Of a stretch of 17,228 bases of DNA, positions 1 through 7,061 are shown piece by piece; the stretch's first letter is position 1; each line of letters begins with the position of its first letter. Position numbers and translations under genes: made by a program. Source of the DNA: JBLNBU01 sp050260215 (lineage in GTDB: Bacteria; Pseudomonadota; Alphaproteobacteria; Rhodospirillales; Magnetospirillaceae); the NCBI GenBank assembly GCA_050260215.1, contig JBLNBU010000187.1, positions 1 through 17,228 of the forward strand, written 5' to 3'. The notes beneath the pieces are model-generated. The model saw nothing but the letters and a program-made list of their open reading frames with translations. It ran no database searches and was not told the origin of the DNA.

Positions 1-1
1 G

Positions 2-1384
2 CCGTCGCGCAAGAGCGACAACATCACCACCGGGCGCATCTATTCCGACGTCATCGCCAAGGAACGCCGCGGCGACTACCTGGGCGCCACCGTCCAGGTG
101 ATTCCGCACGTCACCAACGCCATCAAGGACTTCATCCTGTCGGACATCACCGACGAGGATTTCTGCCTGTGCGAGATCGGCGGCACCGTCGGCGACATCG
201 AAAGCCTGCCGTTCCTGGAAGCCATCCGCCAGCTGGCCAACGAGCTGGGGCGCGAGCGGGTGATGTTCATCCACCTGACCTTGCTGCCCTACATCCCGAC
301 CGCCGGCGAGCTGAAGACCAAGCCGACCCAGCATTCGGTCAAGGAACTGCTGTCGGTCGGCATCCAGCCCGACCTGCTGATGTGCCGCGCCGAGCGGCCG
401 ATTCCCGACGGCGAGCGCAAGAAAATCGCGCTGTTCTGCAACGTCGGCTATGACGCGGTGATCCCGGCGCTGGACGTCGACACCATCTACAACGTGCCGA
501 TCAGCTACCACGAGCAGGGGCTGGACGAGCAGGTCTGCCGCCATTTCCGCATCGATTCGGCCAAGCCCAAGCTGGGGCGGTGGGAGACCATCGTCGAGCG
601 CATCCGCCAGCCCGAGGGCGAGGTGACCATCGCCGTGGTCGGCAAGTACACCAGCCTGCTGGATTCGTACAAGTCACTGGCCGAGGCCCTGACCCACGGC
701 GGCATCGCCAACAGCGTCAAGGTCCGCCTGAACTGGATCGACAGCGAGATCTTCGAGCGCGAGGACACCGTCCACTACCTCGAGCCTTGCCACGGCATTC
801 TGGTGCCCGGCGGCTTCGGCGAGCGTGGGGCAGGGGGAAAGATCGAGGCGGTGCGCTTCGCCCGCGAACGCCTGGTCCCCTATTTCGGCATCTGCTTCGG
901 CATGCAGATGGCGGTGATCGAGACCGCGCGCAACCTGGTGGGCCTGAAGGGCGCCAGCTCGACCGAGTTCGGGCCGTGCGAGCACCCGGTGGTCGGCCTG
1001 ATGACTGAGTGGCTGAAGGGCAACATGCTGGAGAAGCGCAAGGCCGACGGCGACATGGGCGGCACGCTGCGCCTGGGTTCCTATGACTGCGAGCTGAAGT
1101 CCGGCAGCCGCGTGCGCGAGATCTATGGCGTCGAGCGCATCGCCGAGCGCCATCGCCACCGCTACGAAGTCAACCTGGAATACCGTTCGGTCCTGGAAAA
1201 GGCGGGGCTGTCGTTCTCGGGCCTGTCGCCCGACGGCGTCCTGCCCGAGATCGTCGAGATCCCCAGCCATCCGTGGTTCGTCGGCGTCCAGTTCCACCCC
1301 GAACTGAAGTCCAAGCCCTTCGACCCGCACCCGCTGTTCACCAGTTTCATCGCCGCCGCGGTGCGGCAGTCGCGACTCGTCTGA
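2..1384 (+). CDS. pyrG: CTP synthase (5'-truncated by window edge)
   Basis: CTP synthase makes CTP from UTP, ATP and glutamine in the cytoplasm. The reading frame is open from base 2, so the start lies outside the window. About 460 residues are present against the usual ~545, so roughly the first 80-85 residues, with the P-loop of the synthetase domain, are missing. The visible part begins in the synthetase domain (TTGRIYSDV, then ERRGDYLGATVQVIPH). It continues into a class I glutamine amidotransferase domain with the nucleophile in GICFGMQMA (Cys codon 893-895) and the His/Glu of VQFHPE (codons 1295-1303). The oxyanion-region motif PGGFGERGAGGK is intact. The frame ends in TGA, 13 bases before kdsA, which suggests one operon pyrG-kdsA-eno. 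Nothing points to damage. The assignment is very secure. Confidence 0.98.
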   Translation, partial: PSRKSDNITTGRIYSDVIAKERRGDYLGATVQVIPHVTNAIKDFILSDITDEDFCLCEIGGTVGDIESLPFLEAIRQLANELGRERVMFIHLTLLPYIPTAGELKTKPTQHSVKELLSVGIQPDLLMCRAERPIPDGERKKIALFCNVGYDAVIPALDVDTIYNVPISYHEQGLDEQVCRHFRIDSAKPKLGRWETIVERIRQPEGEVTIAVVGKYTSLLDSYKSLAEALTHGGIANSVKVRLNWIDSEIFEREDTVHYLEPCHGILVPGGFGERGAGGKIEAVRFARERLVPYFGICFGMQMAVIETARNLVGLKGASSTEFGPCEHPVVGLMTEWLKGNMLEKRKADGDMGGTLRLGSYDCELKSGSRVREIYGVERIAERHRHRYEVNLEYRSVLEKAGLSFSGLSPDGVLPEIVEIPSHPWFVGVQFHPELKSKPFDPHPLFTSFIAAAVRQSRLV

Positions 1385-1397
1385 TCGGGAGACGCCC

Positions 1398-2243
1398 GTG
1401 CCACATCACGTCGCCGTCGGCAAGGTCATCCTGGGCAACGACCTGCCGCTGGTGCTGATTGCCGGGCCGTGCCAGATGGAAAGCTGGGCGCACGCGCTGG
1501 AATGCGCCGGCGCGCTGAAGGAAATGGCCGAGAAGGCCGGCATCGGCCTGATCTACAAGTCGTCCTTCGACAAGGCCAACCGCACTTCGCTGTCGGGGCG
1601 GCGCGGCATCGGGCTGAAGGACAGCCTGCCCATCTTCGCCGAGATCCGCGAAAGCCTGGGCCTGCCGGTGCTGACCGACATCCACACCGAGGAGCAGTGC
1701 GGTCCCGTCGCCAAGGCGGTCGACGTGCTGCAGATCCCCGCCTTCCTGTGCCGGCAGACCGACCTGCTGGTCGCCGCCGGGCGCACCGGGGCCGCGGTCA
1801 ACGTCAAGAAGGGCCAGTTCCTGGCGCCGTCGCAGATGGCCAACGTCGCCGCCAAGGTGGAAAGCACCGGAAACTCGCGCATCTTGCTCACCGAGCGCGG
1901 CTCGTCCTTCGGCTATGGCGACCTGATCGCCGACATGCGCGCCCTGCCGATCATGGCCGCCACCGGCTTTCCCGTCGTGATGGACGCCACCCACGCGGTG
2001 CAAAGCCCGGGCGGGCAGGGGGCGTCGTCCGGCGGCGACCGCCGCTTCGCGCCCGTGCTGGCCCGCGCCGCGGTGGCGGTGGGGGTGGCCGCGGTGTTCA
2101 TCGAATGCCATCCCGATCCCGACAAGGCCCCGTCCGACGGGCCCAACATGATCCCGCTCGCCGACATGCCCGAGTTGATCGCCACCTTGCAGGTCTTCGA
2201 CCGGGCGGCGAAGGCACGTCCCATCACCGTGACAGACCGTTAG
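1398..2243 (+). CDS. kdsA: 2-dehydro-3-deoxyphosphooctonate aldolase (Kdo-8-phosphate synthase), metal-dependent type
   Basis: KdsA condenses phosphoenolpyruvate with arabinose 5-phosphate to Kdo-8-phosphate, for the inner core of LPS. The 281-residue protein has normal length. The GTG start at 1398 is preceded by GGGAGA at 1387-1392. Motifs seen are IAGPCQMES near residue 21, KSSFDKANR near 54, LTDIHT near 92, DATHAVQSPGG near 196 and ECHPDP near 236. Cys25 in the GPC motif, with His199, Glu236 and Asp247, matches the ligand set of the metal-dependent class typified by Aquifex; the E. coli type has Asn in place of the Cys. It lies 13 bases after pyrG and 19 before eno. PEP is both its substrate and the enolase product, which makes this adjacency metabolically sensible. 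The GTG start is the only well-placed one. Confidence 0.97.
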   Translation: MPHHVAVGKVILGNDLPLVLIAGPCQMESWAHALECAGALKEMAEKAGIGLIYKSSFDKANRTSLSGRRGIGLKDSLPIFAEIRESLGLPVLTDIHTEEQCGPVAKAVDVLQIPAFLCRQTDLLVAAGRTGAAVNVKKGQFLAPSQMANVAAKVESTGNSRILLTERGSSFGYGDLIADMRALPIMAATGFPVVMDATHAVQSPGGQGASSGGDRRFAPVLARAAVAVGVAAVFIECHPDPDKAPSDGPNMIPLADMPELIATLQVFDRAAKARPITVTDR

Positions 2244-2262
2244 AAGTCAGGGGAGAACCAAC

Positions 2263-3540
2263 ATGACCGCAATCATCGACATCCACGCCCGCGAAATCCT
2301 GGACTCGCGCGGCAATCCCACCGTCGAGGTCGACGTGGTGCTGGAAAGCGGCACCATGGGCCGCGCCGCGGTGCCGTCGGGCGCCTCGACCGGCGTGCAC
2401 GAAGCCGTCGAGCTGCGCGACGGCGACAAGAAGCGCTTCGGCGGCAAGGGCGTGCTGAAGGCCATCGACGCCGTCAACGGCGAGATCTATGACGCCCTGT
2501 CCGGCATGGACGCCGACGACCAGGTGGTCATCGACAAGACCATGATCGACCTGGACGGCACCCCCAACAAGAGCCGCCTGGGCGCCAACGCCATCCTGGG
2601 CGTGTCGCTGGCCGTGGCCAAGGCCGCCGCCGACGAGGCCGGCCTGCCGCTGTACCGCTATGTGGGCGGAGCGTTCGCCTCCATCCTGCCGGTGCCGATG
2701 ATGAACATCATCAACGGCGGGGCGCACGCCGACAACCCGATCGACATCCAGGAATTCATGATCATGCCGGTGGGCGCGCCCAGCTGCGCCGACGCCATCC
2801 GCATGGGCGCCGAGGTGTTCGCCGCGCTGAAGGGGCAGCTGAAGGCCGCCGGCCACAACACCAACGTCGGTGACGAGGGTGGCTTCGCCCCCAACCTGAA
2901 GTCGGCCGAGGCGGCACTCGACTTCATCATGCAGTCCATCGAGAAGGCCGGCTACAAGCCGGGCGAGGACGTGATGCTGGCGCTCGACTGCGCCTCGTCC
3001 GAGTTCTTCAAGGACGGCAAGTACGTCATGGAAGGTGCCAAGAAGACCTTCGACCAGAAGGGCCTGGTCAAGTTCTACTCCAAGTTGGTCGCCAACTACC
3101 CGATCATCTCCATCGAGGACGGCTGCGCCGAGGACGACATCGAGGGCTGGAGCCTGCTGACCGACGCCCTGGGCGCCAAGGTCCAGCTGGTCGGCGACGA
3201 CCTGTTCGTCACCAACCCCGAGCGCCTGGCCATGGGCATCGACAAGGGCCTGGCCAACTCGATCCTGGTCAAGGTCAACCAGATCGGCTCCCTGTCCGAG
3301 ACCCTGGAAGCCGTCGACATGGCCCACAAGGCCGGCTACACCGCGGTGATGAGCCATCGCTCGGGCGAGACCGAGGACTCGACCATCGCCGACCTGGCGG
3401 TCGCCACCAACTGCGGCCAGATCAAGACCGGCTCGCTGTCGCGCTCGGACCGCCTGGCCAAGTACAACCAGCTGATCCGCATCGAGGAACAGCTGGGCGC
3501 GGCCGCCCGCTACGCCGGCAAGGGCATCGTGCGCCGCTAA
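2263..3540 (+). CDS. eno: Enolase (phosphopyruvate hydratase)
   Basis: Enolase interconverts 2-phosphoglycerate and phosphoenolpyruvate in glycolysis and gluconeogenesis. The 425-residue protein has the usual length. The ATG start follows a strong GGGGAGA at 2250-2256. The N-terminal domain contains REILDSRGNPTVEVDV (residues 10-25) and SGASTG. The barrel carries NVGDEGGF with the proton-transfer Glu205. The magnesium ligands are Asp242 (LALDCASSEF), Glu285 (SIEDG) and Asp312 (VGDDLF). The catalytic Lys337 lies in ILVKVNQIGSLSET, and SHRSGETED follows. It is the last gene of the pyrG-kdsA-eno unit and is followed 30 bases later by an intrinsic terminator. No oddities; the call is secure. Confidence 0.99.
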   Translation: MTAIIDIHAREILDSRGNPTVEVDVVLESGTMGRAAVPSGASTGVHEAVELRDGDKKRFGGKGVLKAIDAVNGEIYDALSGMDADDQVVIDKTMIDLDGTPNKSRLGANAILGVSLAVAKAAADEAGLPLYRYVGGAFASILPVPMMNIINGGAHADNPIDIQEFMIMPVGAPSCADAIRMGAEVFAALKGQLKAAGHNTNVGDEGGFAPNLKSAEAALDFIMQSIEKAGYKPGEDVMLALDCASSEFFKDGKYVMEGAKKTFDQKGLVKFYSKLVANYPIISIEDGCAEDDIEGWSLLTDALGAKVQLVGDDLFVTNPERLAMGIDKGLANSILVKVNQIGSLSETLEAVDMAHKAGYTAVMSHRSGETEDSTIADLAVATNCGQIKTGSLSRSDRLAKYNQLIRIEEQLGAAARYAGKGIVRR

Positions 3541-3570
3541 CCGCCCGCCGTTTCCGGCCGCCAAGGACAG

Positions 3571-3600
3571 ACCCCCGGGCCGCGAGGTCCGGGGGTTTTT
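3571..3600 (+). terminator. Intrinsic terminator after eno
   Basis: A 10-bp stem (3571-3580 with 3587-3596, starting ACCCCCGG and containing one G-U pair) closes a 6-base loop and runs into a T tract at 3596-3600. It sits 30 bases after the enolase stop and most likely ends the pyrG-kdsA-eno transcript. Confidence 0.93.
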
Positions 3601-3612
3601 CGTTGCGCGCGG

Positions 3613-3633
3613 CCCCTCTCGCGCCGGGAGGGG
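3613..3633. repeat. Short inverted repeat downstream of the eno terminator
   Basis: CCCCTC at 3613-3618 is repeated inverted as GAGGGG at 3628-3633 around a 9-base GC-rich spacer. There is no T tract, so it is not an obvious terminator. It could be a small interspersed GC-rich hairpin of the kind scattered between genes in GC-rich proteobacteria, or chance in such composition. Confidence 0.4.
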
Positions 3634-3663
3634 GGGATGGTTGCACAAAATTCACCCTTTCCA

Positions 3664-3672
3664 TGCTATCCT
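3664..3672 (+). promoter_or_regulatory. Possible extended -10 promoter element for the coiled-coil gene
   Basis: TGCTATCCT at 3664-3672 fits the extended -10 pattern TGnTATnnT. A -35-like TTGCAC at 3641-3646 is 20 bases away, too far for a standard pair, so the extended -10 would have to do most of the work. A transcript starting near 3679 would place the first usable start codon at 3706, in agreement with the ribosome binding site there. Confidence 0.35.
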
Positions 3673-3705
3673 GCAGGTCGCGGTTTCCAGAACGGAGGAC
3701 GCGTC

Positions 3706-4350
3706 ATGGTGGATGGGATCGACACCTCGGCTTCGGGGATCGCCCAGAAAATGATGGCGGCGAAGAAGCAGGCCGATGCGGCGATCAAGGATCTGCTCGA
3801 CAAGGCCAAGGGTGATCCGCGGGTAGCCCAGGCGCAGGCCGCGCTGGGCAACATGAAGGACGCCACCGCGCAATTGCGCAGCCAGCGCCGCGCCCAGGCG
3901 GCGGCCAAGGTCGAGCGGCTCAAGCAGGAACTGCAGATGCTGCGCCAGATGGGCGGCGACCCCAAGCAGGTGGCGCGCGCCGCCGCCCGCATTGCCCGCG
4001 AGCTGGCGGCCGCTGCCAAGGAATACGCCGCCGCAGGCGGTGCCCCGCAGCCGCCGGCTGAGTCCGAGGCCGCCACCGGCATCGACAAGATCAAGGCCCA
4101 GGCGGCCGAGATCGAGCGGCGCGGGGCAGAGCTGGATGCCGACCACAAGTTCGCCGCCGAGGTGCGCGGCCTGTTCGCCCAGGCCCGCAGCCTGGTCGAG
4201 CAGCAGCGTCGCCGCGCCCAGCAGGACAAGGGCAAGGACGGCGAGCTGGACCGCCTGTCGGCCGAGGTCGCCGATGCCGGCCGCGGCATCGACCAGGCCC
4301 TGGGCGCGACGGGGGATGTGGGCCCGCTGGCCCTGCCGCTGGATGTTTGA
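3706..4350 (+). CDS. Hypothetical alanine-rich coiled-coil protein
   Basis: I do not recognise this family. The 214-residue protein has no signal peptide, no membrane segment and no Cys or Trp, so it is probably cytoplasmic. It is rich in Ala, Gln, Lys and Arg with strong helix and coiled-coil character at residues 14-110 (for example KVERLKQELQMLRQMGGD) and 125-199. A flexible Pro/Ala/Gly linker near residues 111-124 separates the two. The start at 3706 is chosen because GGAGG lies at 3694-3698, seven bases upstream. The frame stays open to an ATG at 3637, but that ATG lacks a ribosome site and would precede the likely promoter. The gene lies alone between the eno terminator and a 27-bp palindrome. 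A structural, scaffold or secretion-chaperone-like role is possible, but none is shown by the sequence. Confidence 0.8.
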   Translation: MVDGIDTSASGIAQKMMAAKKQADAAIKDLLDKAKGDPRVAQAQAALGNMKDATAQLRSQRRAQAAAKVERLKQELQMLRQMGGDPKQVARAAARIARELAAAAKEYAAAGGAPQPPAESEAATGIDKIKAQAAEIERRGAELDADHKFAAEVRGLFAQARSLVEQQRRRAQQDKGKDGELDRLSAEVADAGRGIDQALGATGDVGPLALPLDV

Positions 4351-4385
4351 GGGACCGGTGCCCCCCGCCATTGCGGCGTAGCCTA

Positions 4386-4412
4386 ACCATGTTCCGCGCA
4401 ACGGAACATGGT
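4386..4412. promoter_or_regulatory. Perfect 27-bp palindrome (operator or hairpin)
   Basis: The arm ACCATGTTCCG (4386-4396) is matched exactly by its inverse CGGAACATGGT (4402-4412) around the spacer CGCAA. It lies 36 bases after the coiled-coil gene and 88 before the lipoprotein start. No T tract follows on either strand, so it is not a canonical intrinsic terminator. It could be a binding site for a dimeric regulator controlling the lipoprotein gene, or an RNA hairpin stabilising the upstream mRNA. A weak -35/-10-like pair (TTGAGG 4434-4439, TAGGGT 4458-4463, 18 apart) lies between it and the lipoprotein gene. Confidence 0.6.
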
Positions 4413-4499
4413 CTAGCTGGCGAAAAGCGACTCTTGAGGCGGAGCGGCGCGGCGGTGTAGGGTCCGCGCTCGAATGAAACCCTGCCGGGATGCCGAACC

Positions 4500-4760
4500 A
4501 TGACCTCGACCCGCCTGCTTGCCGTGCTGCTGCTGCCGCTGGCGCTGTCCGCCTGCGGGGTGCCCGACCTGGTCGCCTATACCGTCAAGGAAGTGGAGAA
4601 GAGCCGCGAGCAGGGCCGCACCATGGCCCAGCAGCCGGCACCTGCGGCCCAGCCGGTCTTTGTCGCCCGCCAGCCGGCGGAAGAACCGCCGCCGCCGGTC
4701 GCCGCCTCCGGCGGGGTGGTGCCGCCGCGCGAAAGCGTGACGGTGGAGACGCTGAAGTAG
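4500..4760 (+). CDS. Small putative lipoprotein
   Basis: The 86-residue protein starts with a lipoprotein signal peptide: Arg5, a hydrophobic stretch of Leu/Ala/Val (residues 6-16) and the lipobox LSAC with the lipidated Cys19. The mature part is about 68 residues. It begins with Gly-Val-Pro rather than Asp, so by the enterobacterial '+2 rule' it would go to the outer membrane; this is inference only. A short amphipathic helix (YTVKEVEKSREQGR, about residues 27-40) is followed by a Pro/Ala/Gln-rich, probably disordered tail. I do not recognise a family. The ATG at 4500 is the only start giving an intact signal peptide, and its ribosome site is weak. It ends only 3 bases from the convergent cyclic-nucleotide-binding gene. 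Confidence 0.8.
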   Translation: MTSTRLLAVLLLPLALSACGVPDLVAYTVKEVEKSREQGRTMAQQPAPAAQPVFVARQPAEEPPPPVAASGGVVPPRESVTVETLK

Positions 4761-4763
4761 GGG

Positions 4764-5411
4764 TTAGCGCGTCTCACGCACCTCGCGCCGGGCTTCGCTG
4801 CCCAGCACCGCCTTGACGGTCAGGCCGCGGTCCTCGTCTTCGTCCAGCAGGATGTCGTGGCGCTTGTCGGGGCAGGTCTCGGCCACGCGCATCAGCCGTT
4901 CGATCTCGGCGTCCATGCGGGCGATGCCGGCCAGCAGCTCGGGCGAGGCCGGGTGGTCCTCGATCTTGGCGGCGAAGCGGCGCACGTTGTCGCCCAGCGC
5001 GCGCATCTGCCGCAGATGGTCGCGCAACGACCGCGGCCGGCGCAGGAAGGCGCGGTAGCAGGCGCGGATGTCCTTGATGAATTTGACCACCAGGCCCGAC
5101 AGGAACGGATCGGCCCCGCCGAGAAGCGCGTTGAAGCGGGCCGCCGAGATGCGCAGCGCCACCGACTGCTCGACCGCCACCGCGCTGGCGGTGCGGTTGG
5201 ATCCGTCGAGCACCGCCATCTCGCCGAAGACTTCGCCGGGCTGGATCACGTCCAGCTCGACCGCCTGGCCGCCGGCGACTTGGCGGATCGACACCATGCC
5301 GCTTTGCAGCAGGTAGGCGCTGTCGGCGCTTTCGCCCTGGGTGAAGATCGCCGCGCCCGGTGGCAACGCCACCAAGTCGGAATCGGCGGTCCGGTTTGCC
5401 GGTGCGTTCAT
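4764..5411 (-). CDS. Cyclic nucleotide-binding domain protein without DNA-binding domain
   Basis: The 215-residue cytoplasmic protein has a Crp-type cyclic nucleotide-binding domain at about residues 14-95. It shows PPGAAIFTQGESADSAYLL, then the phosphate-binding cassette FGEMAVLDGSNRTASAV with Glu64 and Arg73, the residues that usually contact cyclic nucleotide. No helix-turn-helix follows. Instead residues 100-180 are helical and basic, and the tail is acidic (LLDEDEDRG). It therefore looks like a cAMP/cGMP-responsive effector or adaptor rather than a transcription factor. The ATG at 5411 is chosen because GGGAGG lies at 5421-5426 and the Crp fold begins just after it. The frame is open further upstream, but that part overlaps the neighbouring dehydrogenase gene. 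It follows the aldehyde dehydrogenase gene by 65 bases on the same strand and could be cotranscribed. Confidence 0.9.
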   Translation of the reverse strand: MNAPANRTADSDLVALPPGAAIFTQGESADSAYLLQSGMVSIRQVAGGQAVELDVIQPGEVFGEMAVLDGSNRTASAVAVEQSVALRISAARFNALLGGADPFLSGLVVKFIKDIRACYRAFLRRPRSLRDHLRQMRALGDNVRRFAAKIEDHPASPELLAGIARMDAEIERLMRVAETCPDKRHDILLDEDEDRGLTVKAVLGSEARREVRETR

Positions 5412-5420
5412 GGCGGTCGC

Positions 5421-5426
5421 CCTCCC
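5421..5426 (-). promoter_or_regulatory. Ribosome binding site fixing the start of the cyclic nucleotide-binding gene
   Basis: GGGAGG on the minus strand lies 9 bases before the ATG at 5411. It selects that start over upstream in-frame codons that would run into the dehydrogenase gene. Confidence 0.75.
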
Positions 5427-5476
5427 ATTCCCCCGCGACCACTGTGCCGCACCGCCCATGGGTTGGGCAACCCCGG

Positions 5477-6955
5477 TCAATCGGCGGGGAAGTCTATGCC
5501 TTGCGCCAGGGGTAGGTCGCGACCGTAGTTGATGGTGTTGGTGGCCCGGCGCATATAGGCCTTCCACGCGTCCGACCCCGATTCGCGGCCGCCGCCGGTG
5601 TCCTTCTCGCCGCCGAACGCACCGCCGATTTCTGCCCCGGACGGGCCGATGTTGACGTTGGCGATGCCGCAATCGCTGCCGGCGATGAACGCCTCGGCCT
5701 CGCGCACATCGGTGGTGAAGATGGACGACGACAGCCCGTGGGCGACGGCATTGTTGATGGCGATGGCCTCGTCCAGGTCGTACCAGGGCACCACGTAGAG
5801 GATGGGCACGAAGGTCTCGCGGCACACCACCGCCGTCTGCGCCGGCATGCGCACCACCGCCGGGCGATGATAGAAGGCGTCGGGCCAGCCGCCCACCGCC
5901 AGGCGCTCGCCTCCGGTCACCGCGCCGCCTTCGGCCCGGGCCTTGGCCAGTGCCGCTTCCATGGCCGCCGAGGCCGCCCCGTCGATCAGCGGGCCCACCG
6001 CCGTCTGCGGCCGGCGCGGGTCGCCGACCCGCAGGCGGGCGAAGGCGGCGCCCAGGCGTTCGGCCATGCGTTCGACCAGGGTGTGGTGGACCAACAGGCG
6101 CCGCAGGGTGGTGCAGCGCTGCCCGGCGGTGCCGGCGGCGGCGAACACGGCGGCGCGCACGGTCAGCTCCAGGTCGGCCGACGGGCAGACCACGGCGGCG
6201 TTGTTGCCGCCCAGTTCCAGCAGCGAGCGCCCCAGGCGCGCCGCCACCAGCGGGGCCAGCTCCCGGCCCATGGCGGTCGATCCGGTGGCCGAGAACAGCG
6301 CCACCCGGGGATCCTCGGCCAAGGCGCGGGCGGCGTCACGGCCGCCCACCAGCACCTCGACCAGGCCGTCGGGGACGCCGCCGAAGCGCCGGGCGGCGCG
6401 CTCGAACAGGGCCTGGCAGGCCAGGGCGCTGAGCGGCGTCTTCTCGGACGGCTTCCATACCACCGCGTCGCCGCACACCAGGGCCAGCGCGGCGTTCCAT
6501 GCCCACACCGCCACGGGGAAGTTGAAGGCGGTGATCACGCCCACCACCCCCAGCGGGTGCCAGGTCTCCATCATGCGGTGATGCGCCCGCTCCGAGGCGA
6601 TGGTGAGGCCGTGGAGCTGGCGGGACAGTCCGACGGCGAAGTCGCAGATGTCGATCATCTCCTGCACCTCGCCCAGGCCCTCCTGGATGATCTTGCCGGC
6701 CTCGACGGTGACCAGCAGGCCCAGGTCGTCCCTGGCGCGGCGCAGCTCTTCGCCCAGCAGGCGGACCAGCTCGCCGCGGCGGGGCGCAGGCACCTGGCGC
6801 CACTGGCGGAACGCGTCCTCGGCACGGGCGACGGCGGCGGCGGGGTCGCCGGGGGCGACGCGGGCGATCTCGGCGCCGTGCACGGGGGAACGCACCGGCA
6901 TGTCGCCGACGGGCGCGGCCAGCCCGAGGCGGGCCAGCAGGGGAACGACGTCCAT
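5477..6955 (-). CDS. amaB: ALDH7-family aldehyde dehydrogenase (alpha-aminoadipate semialdehyde / piperideine-6-carboxylate dehydrogenase)
   Basis: The 492-residue enzyme matches the antiquitin (ALDH7) group, which oxidises alpha-aminoadipic semialdehyde to alpha-aminoadipate with NAD(P)+ in lysine/pipecolate breakdown. Visible features are FNFPVAVWAW with Asn145, VVWKPSEKTPL with the coenzyme-site Lys168, FSATGSTAMGR, and the general base Glu247 in LLELGGNNA. The nucleophile Cys281 is in GTAGQRCTT. The ALDH7-type C-terminus contains GSDCGIANVNI, GGAFGGEKDTGGGRESGSD and NTINYGRDLPLAQGI. ELGGNNA and GQRCTT separate ALDH7 from most other ALDHs. The ATG at 6955 follows GGAGGT at 6962-6967. No other lysine catabolic gene is in the window, so the substrate rests on family membership. 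A cyclic-nucleotide-binding gene follows downstream. Confidence 0.93.
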   Translation of the reverse strand: MDVVPLLARLGLAAPVGDMPVRSPVHGAEIARVAPGDPAAAVARAEDAFRQWRQVPAPRRGELVRLLGEELRRARDDLGLLVTVEAGKIIQEGLGEVQEMIDICDFAVGLSRQLHGLTIASERAHHRMMETWHPLGVVGVITAFNFPVAVWAWNAALALVCGDAVVWKPSEKTPLSALACQALFERAARRFGGVPDGLVEVLVGGRDAARALAEDPRVALFSATGSTAMGRELAPLVAARLGRSLLELGGNNAAVVCPSADLELTVRAAVFAAAGTAGQRCTTLRRLLVHHTLVERMAERLGAAFARLRVGDPRRPQTAVGPLIDGAASAAMEAALAKARAEGGAVTGGERLAVGGWPDAFYHRPAVVRMPAQTAVVCRETFVPILYVVPWYDLDEAIAINNAVAHGLSSSIFTTDVREAEAFIAGSDCGIANVNIGPSGAEIGGAFGGEKDTGGGRESGSDAWKAYMRRATNTINYGRDLPLAQGIDFPAD

Positions 6956-7061
6956 GACGAGACCTCCGCAACGGATGTCCCTGTTACGTGGCGATGCCTC
7001 GGCCGACCTGAAAGCGTGCGTACTTTCGGCGAGGGCATCCTAACCCGGTCGGACGCCTGCC

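Noticed and set aside
2224..3648. Open frame antisense to eno
   Set aside because: It overlaps enolase end to end and the eno terminator; the product is a Gly/Val/Asp/His-rich shadow.
4386..4412. Reading the palindrome as an intrinsic terminator
   Set aside because: No T tract follows on either strand and the stem is only moderately GC-rich.
5412..5825. N-terminal extension of the cyclic nucleotide-binding protein
   Set aside because: The extension would overlap the dehydrogenase gene by about 350 bases, is Arg/His/Pro-rich, and a strong ribosome site lies directly before the ATG at 5411.
7001..7030. Small inverted repeat GAAAG...CTTTC before the aldehyde dehydrogenase gene
   Set aside because: Arms of five bases are within chance expectation in this gap.
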